The notes below the pieces were generated by a model, which was not told where the DNA came from, ran no database searches, and saw only the letters and a list, made by a program, of their open reading frames with translations. A program made the position numbers and the translations under genes. This document shows positions 16,965 through 25,114 of a stretch of 64,000 nucleotides of DNA, in pieces. The stretch comes from Bacteroidales bacterium. GTDB taxonomy: Bacteria; Bacteroidota; Bacteroidia; Bacteroidales; UBA932. Within the stretch, counting starts at the first letter, position 1. The number at the start of each line of letters is the position of its first letter. The DNA lies in the NCBI GenBank assembly GCA_017938925.1, contig JAGBAO010000002.1, positions 1-64,000 of the forward strand. Direction: 5' to 3'.

Positions 16965-16972
16965 CAAAAGTA
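16965..16972 (-). promoter_or_regulatory. -7 box of the peroxide operon
   Basis: The complement is TACTTTTG. Its position decides the glutathione peroxidase start, since the upstream ATG at 16960 would fall at or before the transcription start. Confidence 0.5.
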
Positions 16973-17010
16973 TGAAACTTCTTTAAAATCGGCAAAAAAA
17001 GTAGAATGAG

Positions 17011-17039
17011 TTGAAATAGAAATTTAATAGCTAAATTTG
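17011..17039 (+). promoter_or_regulatory. Promoter of the MmcQ/YjbR gene
   Basis: TTG at 17011-17013 and TAAATTTG at 17032-17039 are 18 bp apart, and the ATG follows 17 bp later. Confidence 0.55.
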
Positions 17040-17056
17040 CCTTATATTGATTTGTT

Positions 17057-17455
17057 ATGGACTTGATGGATTGCAGAGATTATATGCTGACCTTCCCGTT
17101 GGTGGAGGAATGTCAGCCCTTTGACGAAGACATTGTCGTATATAAGATATGTGGCAAATGGTTCGCGACGATGATTTTCTCCCGACCGGAATTCGTCGCC
17201 GTCAAATGTAATCCGGACAGGGCGATTCTGCTTCGAGATGAATATTCAGCCATCACTCCTGCCTGGCATTTCAACAAGCGCCACTGGAATGACCTCAATG
17301 TCGAAATGTTACCGGATGAAGTCGTAAGAAGGGAGCTCCGCCATTCATATTTCACAGTAATCAGAAAGAACGTTCATCCTAAGGCATTGCGTGAAGAAGT
17401 CCTGTCTATCGCTTTCGAAAGCGGTCTTCAAGATGATGCGGTCCTGCCGGAATGA
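17057..17455 (+). CDS. MmcQ/YjbR-family protein
   Basis: The 132-residue protein has the CyaY-like fold of the MmcQ/YjbR family, often annotated as DNA-binding though the biochemical role is poorly known. Family motifs: FPLVEECQPFDEDIVVYKI near the start, KWFATMIF, VKCNPDRAILLRDEY, ITPAWHFNKRHWNDL and the closing HSYFTVIRK. The start at 17057 fits the promoter just upstream; residue M4 is an alternative. Divergent from the peroxide operon. Confidence 0.88.
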   Translation: MDLMDCRDYMLTFPLVEECQPFDEDIVVYKICGKWFATMIFSRPEFVAVKCNPDRAILLRDEYSAITPAWHFNKRHWNDLNVEMLPDEVVRRELRHSYFTVIRKNVHPKALREEVLSIAFESGLQDDAVLPE

Positions 17456-17575
17456 TGAAATCTGCAATAGCATCTTTAATTCCTTGCATTTTTCCAACCT
17501 TTTGCCTCCCCTTTCCGTCTAATGAATGAAAACGCTCAGGAGGGCGGGAATAGTAACGTATAAAATTATAGCAAT

Positions 17576-18022
17576 ATGGTAGAAACATTAGTACCTATCG
17601 GAATCTGCGTAGTGCTGCCGGTGATGATTGTATGGCTTGTGAACCGCACACGTCAGAATGAGACAAACCGCAAGACGGAAATCATGCTCAGGGCCATAGA
17701 GTCCGGAGCGACAATCGATGCCGAGTTCTTCAAGGCGCAGCAGGAACATAAAGGATCGGGAACAATCAAGGAGAGACTTCTCAAGCGACTTACCGGAGGA
17801 TGCATATTCACCCTGATGGGTGCGGCTTTCGTCATCATCGGCTTCGTGAACAAAAATATGATGACAGACTCTCATATGTCGATGGACTCCTTCACGATTC
17901 CATGTCTTTTCGGAGGATGCTTCCTTGCAATCGGCGTGGCTCTTCTTATCGCGTTCTTTGTGGGCAGGAAGATGCTGGCCCGGGAGATGGAAGCTGAAGC
18001 AAAGGAATTGGAAAACAGGTAG
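17576..18022 (+). CDS. DUF6249-type membrane protein
   Basis: Three membrane segments (residues 4-20, about 78-95 and 112-130) surround a cytoplasmic stretch with LRAIESGATIDAEFF, typical of DUF6249. Members in Bacteroidetes commonly precede an ECF sigma factor gene, as here (the sigma gene starts 6 bp later). The function is unknown; a role with the sigma factor in envelope signalling is inferred from linkage. Confidence 0.75.
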   Translation: MVETLVPIGICVVLPVMIVWLVNRTRQNETNRKTEIMLRAIESGATIDAEFFKAQQEHKGSGTIKERLLKRLTGGCIFTLMGAAFVIIGFVNKNMMTDSHMSMDSFTIPCLFGGCFLAIGVALLIAFFVGRKMLAREMEAEAKELENR

Positions 18023-18027
18023 AAGAA

Positions 18028-18510
18028 ATGTCTCCCGAGCGTTTCATAGACCTTGTCAGAGCAGAGCAGGAATCACTGAGAAGATTTCTGCTCGCGCTGT
18101 GTGGTGGAAATGCACAGGAGGCAGATGACATAGCCCAGGATGCCTTGATAAGGGCCTACGTAGCCTCCGGATCCTTTCTTGGACTCTCTAAATTCAGTAC
18201 ATGGCTGTTCAGGATAGCATATAACTGCTATATCGACAATCATAGGAAGGCCCGGCCGGAAATGGTCGGAACTGATGCCCCAGCAGCATTGAATGTCAGG
18301 GCTTCCGAAGAGACTGATGCGGCATTCAGGTACCAGCAGCTGTATCAGGCGTTGGACAGGTTGTCGGAGAAGGAAAAGGCCGCGATTGTCCTGCACTATT
18401 TTGAGGACCGGAGTATAAAGGAGATAGCATCCATCCTCCAGATTCCGCAAGGCACCGTAAAATATCACCTTTCGACAGGACGTAATCATCTTAAATCCCT
18501 GCTGCAATGA
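18028..18510 (+). CDS. ECF RNA polymerase sigma factor
   Basis: At 160 residues this is a typical ECF sigma factor. Region 2 covers ADDIAQDALIRAYVA with LSKFSTWLFRIAYNCYID, and region 4 covers LSEKEKAAIVLHYFEDRSIK and EIASILQIPQGTVKYHLS. It sits in an operon between the DUF6249 gene and a small membrane protein whose start overlaps its stop by 4 bp, the usual place for an anti-sigma partner. Confidence 0.93.
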   Translation: MSPERFIDLVRAEQESLRRFLLALCGGNAQEADDIAQDALIRAYVASGSFLGLSKFSTWLFRIAYNCYIDNHRKARPEMVGTDAPAALNVRASEETDAAFRYQQLYQALDRLSEKEKAAIVLHYFEDRSIKEIASILQIPQGTVKYHLSTGRNHLKSLLQ

Positions 18511-18884
18511 AAAACAACAATGATATAGAGTCTTTCCTCAGGGAGAATAGACCTCAGGTAGAGGATAACCCAGCATTCCTTCTGGAAGTGCGGCAGAAGA
18601 TGCGCGCTGTGGAGGGAATCAAGTCCGAGGTGGACAGGCAGAGGGACTATGGGCGGACTGCATTGGTCTGCGCATTGGTCCTGGGTATGCTTGCCGGGGC
18701 GCTGGCAATGCTGCTCGCCTATATGTATCCCGTTGACACTGAGGCAATCAGTGATGGGGTCATCTCAGCCATAAGACTGTTCATTGATCCTTGGAAACAA
18801 TATCTGATGATACCGGTAGCCGTATGTGCGGTTGCCTTGAGCGTACTGCTGGGCGCCGGAGGGCGGAAGACTGCAGGCATATGA
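18507..18884 (+). CDS. Small two-helix membrane protein, probable anti-sigma partner
   Basis: A cytoplasmic N-terminus of about 50 residues (DIESFLRENRPQVEDNPAFL) is followed by two membrane helices (about 50-70 and 92-115). Its 4-bp overlap with the sigma gene suggests coupled translation. Size and layout fit the small anti-sigma-like proteins of this operon type, but there is no recognisable anti-sigma motif. Confidence 0.65.
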   Translation: MKNNNDIESFLRENRPQVEDNPAFLLEVRQKMRAVEGIKSEVDRQRDYGRTALVCALVLGMLAGALAMLLAYMYPVDTEAISDGVISAIRLFIDPWKQYLMIPVAVCAVALSVLLGAGGRKTAGI

Positions 18885-18909
18885 TATTCGAATCTGTCTG
18901 AGATGGTGG

Positions 18910-18939
18910 TTGTTAATTTTCATGAACTTTGTAATTTTG
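18910..18939 (+). promoter_or_regulatory. Promoter of the Ntn-hydrolase gene
   Basis: TTG at 18910-18912, a 19-bp spacer and TAATTTTG at 18932-18939, 20 bp before the ATG at 18960. Confidence 0.55.
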
Positions 18940-18959
18940 CGTGAGTAAAACAGGGTAAG

Positions 18960-19991
18960 ATGAAAGTTACATTCAAGCGTATTGCGTGCATGGTCGGACT
19001 GTTGATGGCGGTCGGTTTCGGAGTATTTGTCTATGGTGGCTGGCAGATGTTCGGAGATCAGCTCCGGGCGATAAGCACTCTCAGGATGCTTCAGGACAGG
19101 GTATATACATTCGAATACAAGGGAGACTATGGCTTCAAGGCATTTCTTGAACAGGGAGGAGCCAGGACAGATGCAGATATGGCTGCATATATTGCCGGTT
19201 TTCTGTCGAAGGGGTATATGAAGACTGATGTTCAGACTCCTGAGGCCGGGTGCAGCACGATTGCCTCGGACAGCCTTTTCTGCAGAAATTTCGATTGGGA
19301 ATCAAAGAGCCACTATGCCGTCGTGAGGACTTTTCCGGATGACGGCTACGCTTCCATATCCACCACAGGATTTGCCTTTCTCGGAATGGGTGAAGACTGG
19401 CACCCGATTGCCGGAATGGACGGAATGACGGCTCTGGCATCCATATATGTTCCTCTTGACGGAATGAACGAAAAGGGTGTGTGCGTGTCGGATCTTGTTG
19501 AAATCGACGGATCTGCTGAAGTCCCTGATACCCATAAGCCGGACCTTACGATAGTTGCTGCCATCAGACTTGTCCTGGACTATGCTGCAGATGCGGAAGA
19601 GGCTGTCCGGCTGCTTTCACAGTACGATGTCTTTCCGTCCGTAAATGCCGCTCATCATCTCGCGATTTCTGACATTAATGACAACAACGTCGTGGTCGAG
19701 TGGCGTAACGGTGAAATGCGTGTGACTCAGACGGATGTCGTGACCAATCACTGTCTGGCAGAGGATATCGTGTCGCCTTGGACAGAAGAGTCCAGGAGAC
19801 GGTTTGCAGCGCTTTCAGAGCATCATTCCGGTTTCAGGACACAAGACGAAGGTCTTCAGGCTCTTAAAGATGCCGCCTATCCGGATCATACGCTGTGGTC
19901 AGTCATATACGACAAGAAGAATCTCACATCGACCATATGTTTTGACCGTAATTGGGACTCTCCCCTTTCCTTTTCGATAGATACGAAATAA
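18960..19991 (+). CDS. Choloylglycine hydrolase/C45-like Ntn amidase, membrane anchored
   Basis: An N-terminal membrane anchor or signal (residues 8-27) precedes an Ntn-hydrolase domain. C98 in AGCSTIA is the likely nucleophile, followed by LFCRNFDWE, the GRNYDW-like motif of linear amide hydrolases (bile-salt hydrolase, penicillin acylase, acyl-transferase relatives). GMNEKGVCVSDL and TNHCL are further landmarks. These enzymes cleave non-peptide C-N bonds. The cysteine is internal, so processing would be needed to expose it; how far the anchor allows this is unclear. A metallophosphoesterase gene follows 7 bp later. Confidence 0.78.
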   Translation: MKVTFKRIACMVGLLMAVGFGVFVYGGWQMFGDQLRAISTLRMLQDRVYTFEYKGDYGFKAFLEQGGARTDADMAAYIAGFLSKGYMKTDVQTPEAGCSTIASDSLFCRNFDWESKSHYAVVRTFPDDGYASISTTGFAFLGMGEDWHPIAGMDGMTALASIYVPLDGMNEKGVCVSDLVEIDGSAEVPDTHKPDLTIVAAIRLVLDYAADAEEAVRLLSQYDVFPSVNAAHHLAISDINDNNVVVEWRNGEMRVTQTDVVTNHCLAEDIVSPWTEESRRRFAALSEHHSGFRTQDEGLQALKDAAYPDHTLWSVIYDKKNLTSTICFDRNWDSPLSFSIDTK

Positions 19992-19998
19992 TGAAATT

Positions 19999-21081
19999 GT
20001 GATGAAGATATTGTTCATGTTGCTTCCGGTGGTTTATCTTGCCGGTAACGGATATCTGTTCGTGAGGGTGTGGCAGGCTATGAGCGGCGTGCCGGTGTGG
20101 GTGAAGGTGATTGTGGCTGTGCTGTTCTCTCTGGCGGCATTTTCGCTGTTTGTCGCCCTCGGTCTTCGTGATGCACAGCTTCCGGATATCCTGATGAAAT
20201 GTTTGTCAAGCATAGGATCTGTCTGGATGGGTTTCCTGCTATATATGGTATTGCTGCTTGCGGTCTTTGATGTGGCAGGATTCTTTATTCCCGTGCTGAA
20301 ACATTCCCTGCGGTTTGCCTTTCCGCTGACCTTGTGCATCCTGTGCTGTGGCTATATCAATTACAGACATCCTCGTGTCGAGCATATTAACATCAGCCTT
20401 GATAAGACTCAAGAGTTCTCCCCTGTCCGCATAGCTGCTGTCAGCGATGTGCATCTGGGATATGGCACCGGAGTGTCAGCATTGAGGAAATATGTGGAAC
20501 TCATCAATTCTCTGGATCCGGACCTTGTGCTGATAGCGGGAGACCTGATAGATAATAGTGTCAAGCCGCTTGGTGATGAGCCTTTTGCCGAAGTGCTTTC
20601 TGAAATAAAGGCACCGATGGGGATATATATGGTGCCTGGTAATCATGAATATATCAGCGGAATCGATGCCTGCGCAGAATTCCTCGAAGGCACTCCCGTC
20701 CATATGCTTCGGGACAGCGTAGTCACCCTACCCGGAGGGATCCAGATCATAGGAAGGGATGACCTGAGCAACCGCGGAAGGAAACCTCTGGATCAGCTGC
20801 TTGAAAACGCTGACATGAACCTACCGACCATAGTGCTTGACCATCAGCCATATGACCTTGCCAAAACTGATTCACTCGGAGTAGACATACAGATAAGCGG
20901 CCACACCCATCATGGACAGATATGGCCGCTGAACTGGTTTACTGACTATATTTTCGAGCAGAGCCACGGCTACCGCAAATGGTCCCGCTCCCACATATTC
21001 GTCTCAAGCGGACTTTCCCTCTGGGGCCCTCCTTTCCGCATCGGAACCCATAGCGACATGGCTCTCATAGAGGTGAAATAA
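19999..21081 (+). CDS. Membrane metallophosphoesterase (YkuE/YaeI-like)
   Basis: About four N-terminal membrane helices (residues 1-130) lead to a calcineurin-like phosphoesterase domain. All metal ligands are visible: AAVSDVHLG, LIAGDLIDN, PGNHEY and SGHTHHGQIWP. YkuE/YaeI-type enzymes act on lipid-linked phosphates, including lipid A precursors in LpxG/LpxI relatives. The likely active site faces the membrane surface. Probably co-transcribed with the preceding hydrolase. Confidence 0.88.
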   Translation: MMKILFMLLPVVYLAGNGYLFVRVWQAMSGVPVWVKVIVAVLFSLAAFSLFVALGLRDAQLPDILMKCLSSIGSVWMGFLLYMVLLLAVFDVAGFFIPVLKHSLRFAFPLTLCILCCGYINYRHPRVEHINISLDKTQEFSPVRIAAVSDVHLGYGTGVSALRKYVELINSLDPDLVLIAGDLIDNSVKPLGDEPFAEVLSEIKAPMGIYMVPGNHEYISGIDACAEFLEGTPVHMLRDSVVTLPGGIQIIGRDDLSNRGRKPLDQLLENADMNLPTIVLDHQPYDLAKTDSLGVDIQISGHTHHGQIWPLNWFTDYIFEQSHGYRKWSRSHIFVSSGLSLWGPPFRIGTHSDMALIEVK

Positions 21082-21103
21082 GTTCATTATCCGAATAAAA
21101 CTA

Positions 21104-21111
21104 TATCTTTG
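21104..21111 (+). promoter_or_regulatory. -7 box of the SGNH hydrolase gene
   Basis: TATCTTTG, 19 bp before the ATG at 21131. Confidence 0.5.
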
Positions 21112-21130
21112 CAGGAAAATCCGAAACAAT

Positions 21131-21793
21131 ATGAAAAATAGAATCCTTTTGGCACTATTGGCCGCAACATTATTCACAACCATCACGTATGCCCAGAATG
21201 ACTGGGCCAGGATCGGGAGATACGCTCAGGCAAATTCTGAGGTGAATTTCACTCCTAAGGCTGTTTTTATGGGCGACAGCATCACTGAGGGCTGGTATAA
21301 GAACGACCCGGCTTTCTTCGATGACAACGGCTTCCTGTGCAGAGGTATTTCTGGACAGACGACATCACATATGCTCGTCCGCATGAGAAAGGACGTGGTG
21401 AATCATAATCCGAAATATGTGGTCATCCTTGCAGGAACCAATGATATAGCGAAGAATAACGGTTACATAGAGCTTGATGATATATTCGGAAATATAGTCT
21501 CCATGTGTGATATTGCCAGGGCAAACGGCATAAAGCCGGTCATCTGTTCGGTTCTGCCTGCCAGGAAATACAGCTGGAGACCGGAAATCACGGACTGTGC
21601 CGAGCAGATTGTCAGACTCAACAGCATGCTTGAGGAATATGCGGCCAAGAACAGAATAAAGTATGTCGATTATCATTCAGCCATGAAGGATGCCGATAAT
21701 GGTCTTATAAGCGATTACACGTATGACGAAGTCCATCTGAGGACAGCCGGATATGACGTGATAGAACAGATCATCCTCAAAGTCCTGAAATAA
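21131..21793 (+). CDS. Secreted SGNH/GDSL-family hydrolase
   Basis: A signal peptide (residues 1-21, ending TITYAQ) is followed by the four SGNH blocks: FMGDSITEGW with the nucleophilic serine, the glycine in CRGISGQTT, GTNDIA with the asparagine, and DEVHL with the Asp-His pair near the end. Relatives deacetylate carbohydrates or act as platelet-activating-factor-acetylhydrolase-like esterases. It lies alone, convergent with btuG (3 bp between stops). Confidence 0.9.
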   Translation: MKNRILLALLAATLFTTITYAQNDWARIGRYAQANSEVNFTPKAVFMGDSITEGWYKNDPAFFDDNGFLCRGISGQTTSHMLVRMRKDVVNHNPKYVVILAGTNDIAKNNGYIELDDIFGNIVSMCDIARANGIKPVICSVLPARKYSWRPEITDCAEQIVRLNSMLEEYAAKNRIKYVDYHSAMKDADNGLISDYTYDEVHLRTAGYDVIEQIILKVLK

Positions 21794-21796
21794 AGC

Positions 21797-22846
21797 TTAT
21801 TCCGCGGCTATCGGATTGAAGCCGCCTGAATCGAATCTATGGAGAAGTCTGCCTTCCTTGGAGAACACGCAGACTTCTCCTGTCGTAATGTAGTCGGAGC
21901 AGCCAACATATATGTTACCGTCCGCTGCTGCTGAAATCGAATATGCATTCGGCAACTCCGTGCCGTCTGTCACGAATTCCCCCAGCGGCGTGTCTGTACT
22001 CATGTCGTGCATCAGGATGAGCCCCGGAAGCGTATTCCAGTGTTCGTCAAATCCGCAGCACAGCAGATATAAAATCCCGTCCTCCCCTTCTGCCATCGAA
22101 CTCACGGAGTCATATTCAAGAGTCTTCAGGCTTCCGTCCGATGTGTCATAGACTTGAAGCAGAGCCGGAACTGCGGCATAGTCTCCATAACTGAATATAT
22201 AGACACGATGGTCATATGCAGCTACCTTGACCGGATTTACATTGACTTCCAGGGTGTCTGTCCTCGTGAAGTCTGAAAGTGATACTATAGATATGGTGCT
22301 GCCATAGTCCGGGAATGCCATTCCACCTGAGTCCGCCACATACAGCCTGTCCCCGCAGATGTCCAGGCCTTCTGGATTCGGTCCGACAGTAGTGAGCCTG
22401 TAGCTGTGGTCCTCTGGCGAGATTTCGCCCACAAAGCCTTCATAATAAGACACATAGATCTTCTTTCCATCCGAAGTCAATGCACGGGGTGACAGTCTTG
22501 CTCCATCATGCTCAGCATTTATTCTTGTCTTGATCTTCAGTTTCGTGTCAGTTACAAATATGGTCTGAGAGCCACTTACTGCAATATATATTTCGTCATT
22601 CAGCCTCAGGATATCCTGTGCCAGGTCTCCGAGTTTCTGTCCGTTTGCAGCTGAAAAGGCGTCAGGGACGCAGCTTCCGTCCAAGGGGTTGAAAACACAT
22701 ATTTCCGAGTCGTTTCCGCCCCAGGTGCCGTTGTTGAGAATGAAGGTGCCGACAGTTGCCGACTTGTCTCCCCCATCCTCTCCCATAGGTTCGCATGATG
22801 AGAGGATAGCCATTGATAACATCATGATTGATAATGCTTTCTTCAT
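21797..22846 (-). CDS. btuG: BtuG-like cobalamin-binding surface lipoprotein (beta-propeller)
   Basis: A lipobox (MLSMAILSSC, C18) is followed by a beta-propeller of YncE/DUF5074 type with repeated blades (VGTFILNNGTWGGNDSEIC, KIYVSYYEGFVGEI, NPEGLDICGDRLYVAD, NIYVGCSDY). In Bacteroides, BtuG is a propeller lipoprotein that captures vitamin B12 on the cell surface with very high affinity and hands it to BtuB. Here it starts 11 bp after the btuB stop, under the same cobalamin riboswitch, which is strong support. The name rests on fold and context, not on an alignment. Confidence 0.8.
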   Translation of the reverse strand: MKKALSIMMLSMAILSSCEPMGEDGGDKSATVGTFILNNGTWGGNDSEICVFNPLDGSCVPDAFSAANGQKLGDLAQDILRLNDEIYIAVSGSQTIFVTDTKLKIKTRINAEHDGARLSPRALTSDGKKIYVSYYEGFVGEISPEDHSYRLTTVGPNPEGLDICGDRLYVADSGGMAFPDYGSTISIVSLSDFTRTDTLEVNVNPVKVAAYDHRVYIFSYGDYAAVPALLQVYDTSDGSLKTLEYDSVSSMAEGEDGILYLLCCGFDEHWNTLPGLILMHDMSTDTPLGEFVTDGTELPNAYSISAAADGNIYVGCSDYITTGEVCVFSKEGRLLHRFDSGGFNPIAAE

Positions 22847-22857
22847 ATTTATTTGAT

Positions 22858-24819
22858 TTAAAGATTTATATCATGTCTTATTGTAATCCTGTAATATCTT
22901 CCCGGCATAGGGTAATAATTGATTATCTCGTAATTGACGCCGCCCAGATTCCGTGCCTCAAGGCTGACATGCAGCCTGCAGCAATCATTCTTTCCGAATA
23001 TGAAGGTCCTGTTGAGCGAGACGCCGTGATCGAAGAATCCCTCCATCAGATATGACTTGATGTTCTGCCCTTTAGAATATCTTTTGCCGACTGATGTCAT
23101 ATTGTAGGATATTGTAAACCACTTGGTTTCCAAAGCCAGGTGAGCAGAGCCGGCGTGTCGTGGGGTGTATGGTAGCTGATGCCGGAAATTCTTTGCCCCG
23201 GGATCTGTCACATCAAGGGCATATTGAAGTGAATAGCTCCCGTCAGCGTGAATCCTGAGCCATTCAGCTACTTGCCAGAAACCGGATGCGGTCAGGTCTA
23301 GTCCGTACATCAGTGCTTCCCCGACATTCCTCATCTTCCATATGAACATGGTGGGTGTAGCCACGATTTTATTCCTGACCAGATTGCAATATGTGTCCAG
23401 AGTGGCGTTGAACGAATATTTCGAATGATTTTCTGCCCATGCGGCACCCAGGTTAGACATATGTGCTGTCTCGGGCTTGAGACCGGTGTTCCCGACCCTG
23501 GCATAATACAGGTCATTGAAGGTCGGGACGCGGAATCCTTCCTTGATGCTTGCCCGCAGATACAGGTCCGGGTGAGGATTCCAGCTCAATCCGGCCATGG
23601 GAGTCAGTCTGAAAAGGTTATCCGGACTGTCCCCTGTCCGGACTCTCTCGACTACTGCAGTACCCACGACCGAGGCATTGACTCTCAACTTATCTCCGGC
23701 ATATTCGCCCGACAGGGCGCTCATGGATGTGAGTCTTGTCGGAAAAGGACATTCCGGAATATCCGAATCCAGGGCGTTGATAAAGAAGTCCTCAGCCAGC
23801 ACAAATCTCCATTCTGATGACGGACTGAACTGTGCTCTGGCTGCTGCTGAATACTCATTCTGCCTGTATCTGCTGTGCTGCGGCTCCGTATAGACCGGTG
23901 CCGTGTCCAGATGATGAGTGAACGCATGGCAGAACCCGGCATCTGCGTGAATAAGCCACCTGCAGCCTATTTCATTGTCATACATAACTGAGGACAGGAC
24001 ATTCCTCTCGTGCAGTCTCTCCGTTCCCGCTGACGTATAAAGGACGACCGACCCAGGAAGCCCCCTTTCGGTTTCGTGCCAGTTTACTTTGGCTTTCAGC
24101 CTTCCTCGCCTGCCCCAGTCTGAATGGAAGTCTATCTCACTTCCTCCTGACCGGACGTCGCTGTTTTGCCGTTTTTCGGTAGTTGAGATCAGTCCGTTAT
24201 GCAGCAGGAAAGGATAATCACCGTCACTGAAAGTCGCTTTTGCGGAGGCCTTCAAGGCATATTTCTTTCCGAACTGTCTGAACACGGAGAGATAAGGACT
24301 GTATGTGTTGAACGACCCTGCTGTCATCCTTGCTTTCAGGACTGTCATTGATGAATCGACCGAAGGATGATAGTTTTCCATACGGAGGATTCCGGCTACG
24401 GTCATCTGCCTGGCACTGCGGAATATATCATCTGTCATGCCTATCGTCACTTCTGCAACAGCGACATCCTCAAGGTCAAAACGGGATATGTCCACCTGAC
24501 CGTTCTGGGCATCAGAGACTGGGATTCCGTCATAGTTGACAGCTGTATGGGCGGCTCCCATATTCCTGACTGACACCGTCTTGAGCCCTCCGATTCCGCC
24601 ATAGTCCCTGACTGAGACCCCAGGTGCCTGCTTAAGGATTTCATGAAGATCCGTGGCTCCCATGCGCTCTATCTTCGCCCGTGAAATGGAGGTCACAGGT
24701 GCAACAGATGCTACGGCGGCATGCCTTGAGGCGGATACCGTCGCCACGTCCAGCGTGTCACGTGAAAACGCCACACAGCATATGGAAATAAGTGTTTCCA
24801 GTAACATAATGCAAACCAT
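22858..24819 (-). CDS. btuB: TonB-dependent cobalamin receptor BtuB
   Basis: A short signal peptide is followed by a TonB-box-like DTLDVATVSA, the plug domain (SISRAKIERMGATDLHEILK, VNYDGIPVSDAQNG) and a 22-strand-type barrel ending in YRITIRHDINL. The 653-residue length suits BtuB rather than the larger SusC proteins, and no CarboxypepD_reg domain precedes the plug. Two starts are possible (24819, and M5 at 24807). The cobalamin riboswitch ends about 40 bp upstream and btuG follows, so substrate assignment is good. It pulls B12 across the outer membrane with TonB energy. Confidence 0.88.
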   Translation of the reverse strand: MVCIMLLETLISICCVAFSRDTLDVATVSASRHAAVASVAPVTSISRAKIERMGATDLHEILKQAPGVSVRDYGGIGGLKTVSVRNMGAAHTAVNYDGIPVSDAQNGQVDISRFDLEDVAVAEVTIGMTDDIFRSARQMTVAGILRMENYHPSVDSSMTVLKARMTAGSFNTYSPYLSVFRQFGKKYALKASAKATFSDGDYPFLLHNGLISTTEKRQNSDVRSGGSEIDFHSDWGRRGRLKAKVNWHETERGLPGSVVLYTSAGTERLHERNVLSSVMYDNEIGCRWLIHADAGFCHAFTHHLDTAPVYTEPQHSRYRQNEYSAAARAQFSPSSEWRFVLAEDFFINALDSDIPECPFPTRLTSMSALSGEYAGDKLRVNASVVGTAVVERVRTGDSPDNLFRLTPMAGLSWNPHPDLYLRASIKEGFRVPTFNDLYYARVGNTGLKPETAHMSNLGAAWAENHSKYSFNATLDTYCNLVRNKIVATPTMFIWKMRNVGEALMYGLDLTASGFWQVAEWLRIHADGSYSLQYALDVTDPGAKNFRHQLPYTPRHAGSAHLALETKWFTISYNMTSVGKRYSKGQNIKSYLMEGFFDHGVSLNRTFIFGKNDCCRLHVSLEARNLGGVNYEIINYYPMPGRYYRITIRHDINL

Positions 24820-24857
24820 AAGGACGCCTGACCCCGGGCATCTTCAGTTGAAATGTC

Positions 24858-25020
24858 ATGGCAGGTCTTCTGACTTGTCCGGATCGGGAGCCTTCCCGCC
24901 CAAGGGCAGTGGCAATGATTTCCAGATCTCATAAAGGACTTACAGCTGCGGGCACAGTTCCGGATCTTCACCGGATTCCCTTTTCAAATGCGCGACGGAA
25001 CAGTCTGCATTCACCACAAC
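24858..25020 (-). ncRNA. Cobalamin (AdoCbl) riboswitch
   Basis: On the minus strand the conserved parts appear in order: GGGAATCCGGTGAAGATCC and GGAACTGTGCCCGCAGCTG (complement of about 24939-24980), the B12-box core GCCACTGCCC (complement of 24904-24913), and the 3' segment AGTCAGAAGACCTGCC (complement of 24860-24875). It should shut off btuB-btuG when the vitamin is plentiful. Outer boundaries are approximate. Confidence 0.95.
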
Positions 25021-25026
25021 ACGGTG

Positions 25027-25034
25027 CAAATTTA
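25027..25034 (-). promoter_or_regulatory. -7 box of the riboswitch-btuB-btuG transcript
   Basis: The complement is TAAATTTG, placing the transcript start at the 5' edge of the riboswitch. Confidence 0.55.
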
Positions 25035-25086
25035 CAAATTCCTGACAAATAATCGGATATTATTGATAAAGTTACGTTATAATTAT

Positions 25087-25094
25087 TACATTTG
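25087..25094 (+). promoter_or_regulatory. -7 box of the 615-residue lipoprotein gene
   Basis: TACATTTG, 20 bp before the ATG at 25115, divergent from the btuB promoter about 50 bp away. Confidence 0.5.
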
Positions 25095-25114
25095 CAACGG
25101 ACAATAACTTAACA

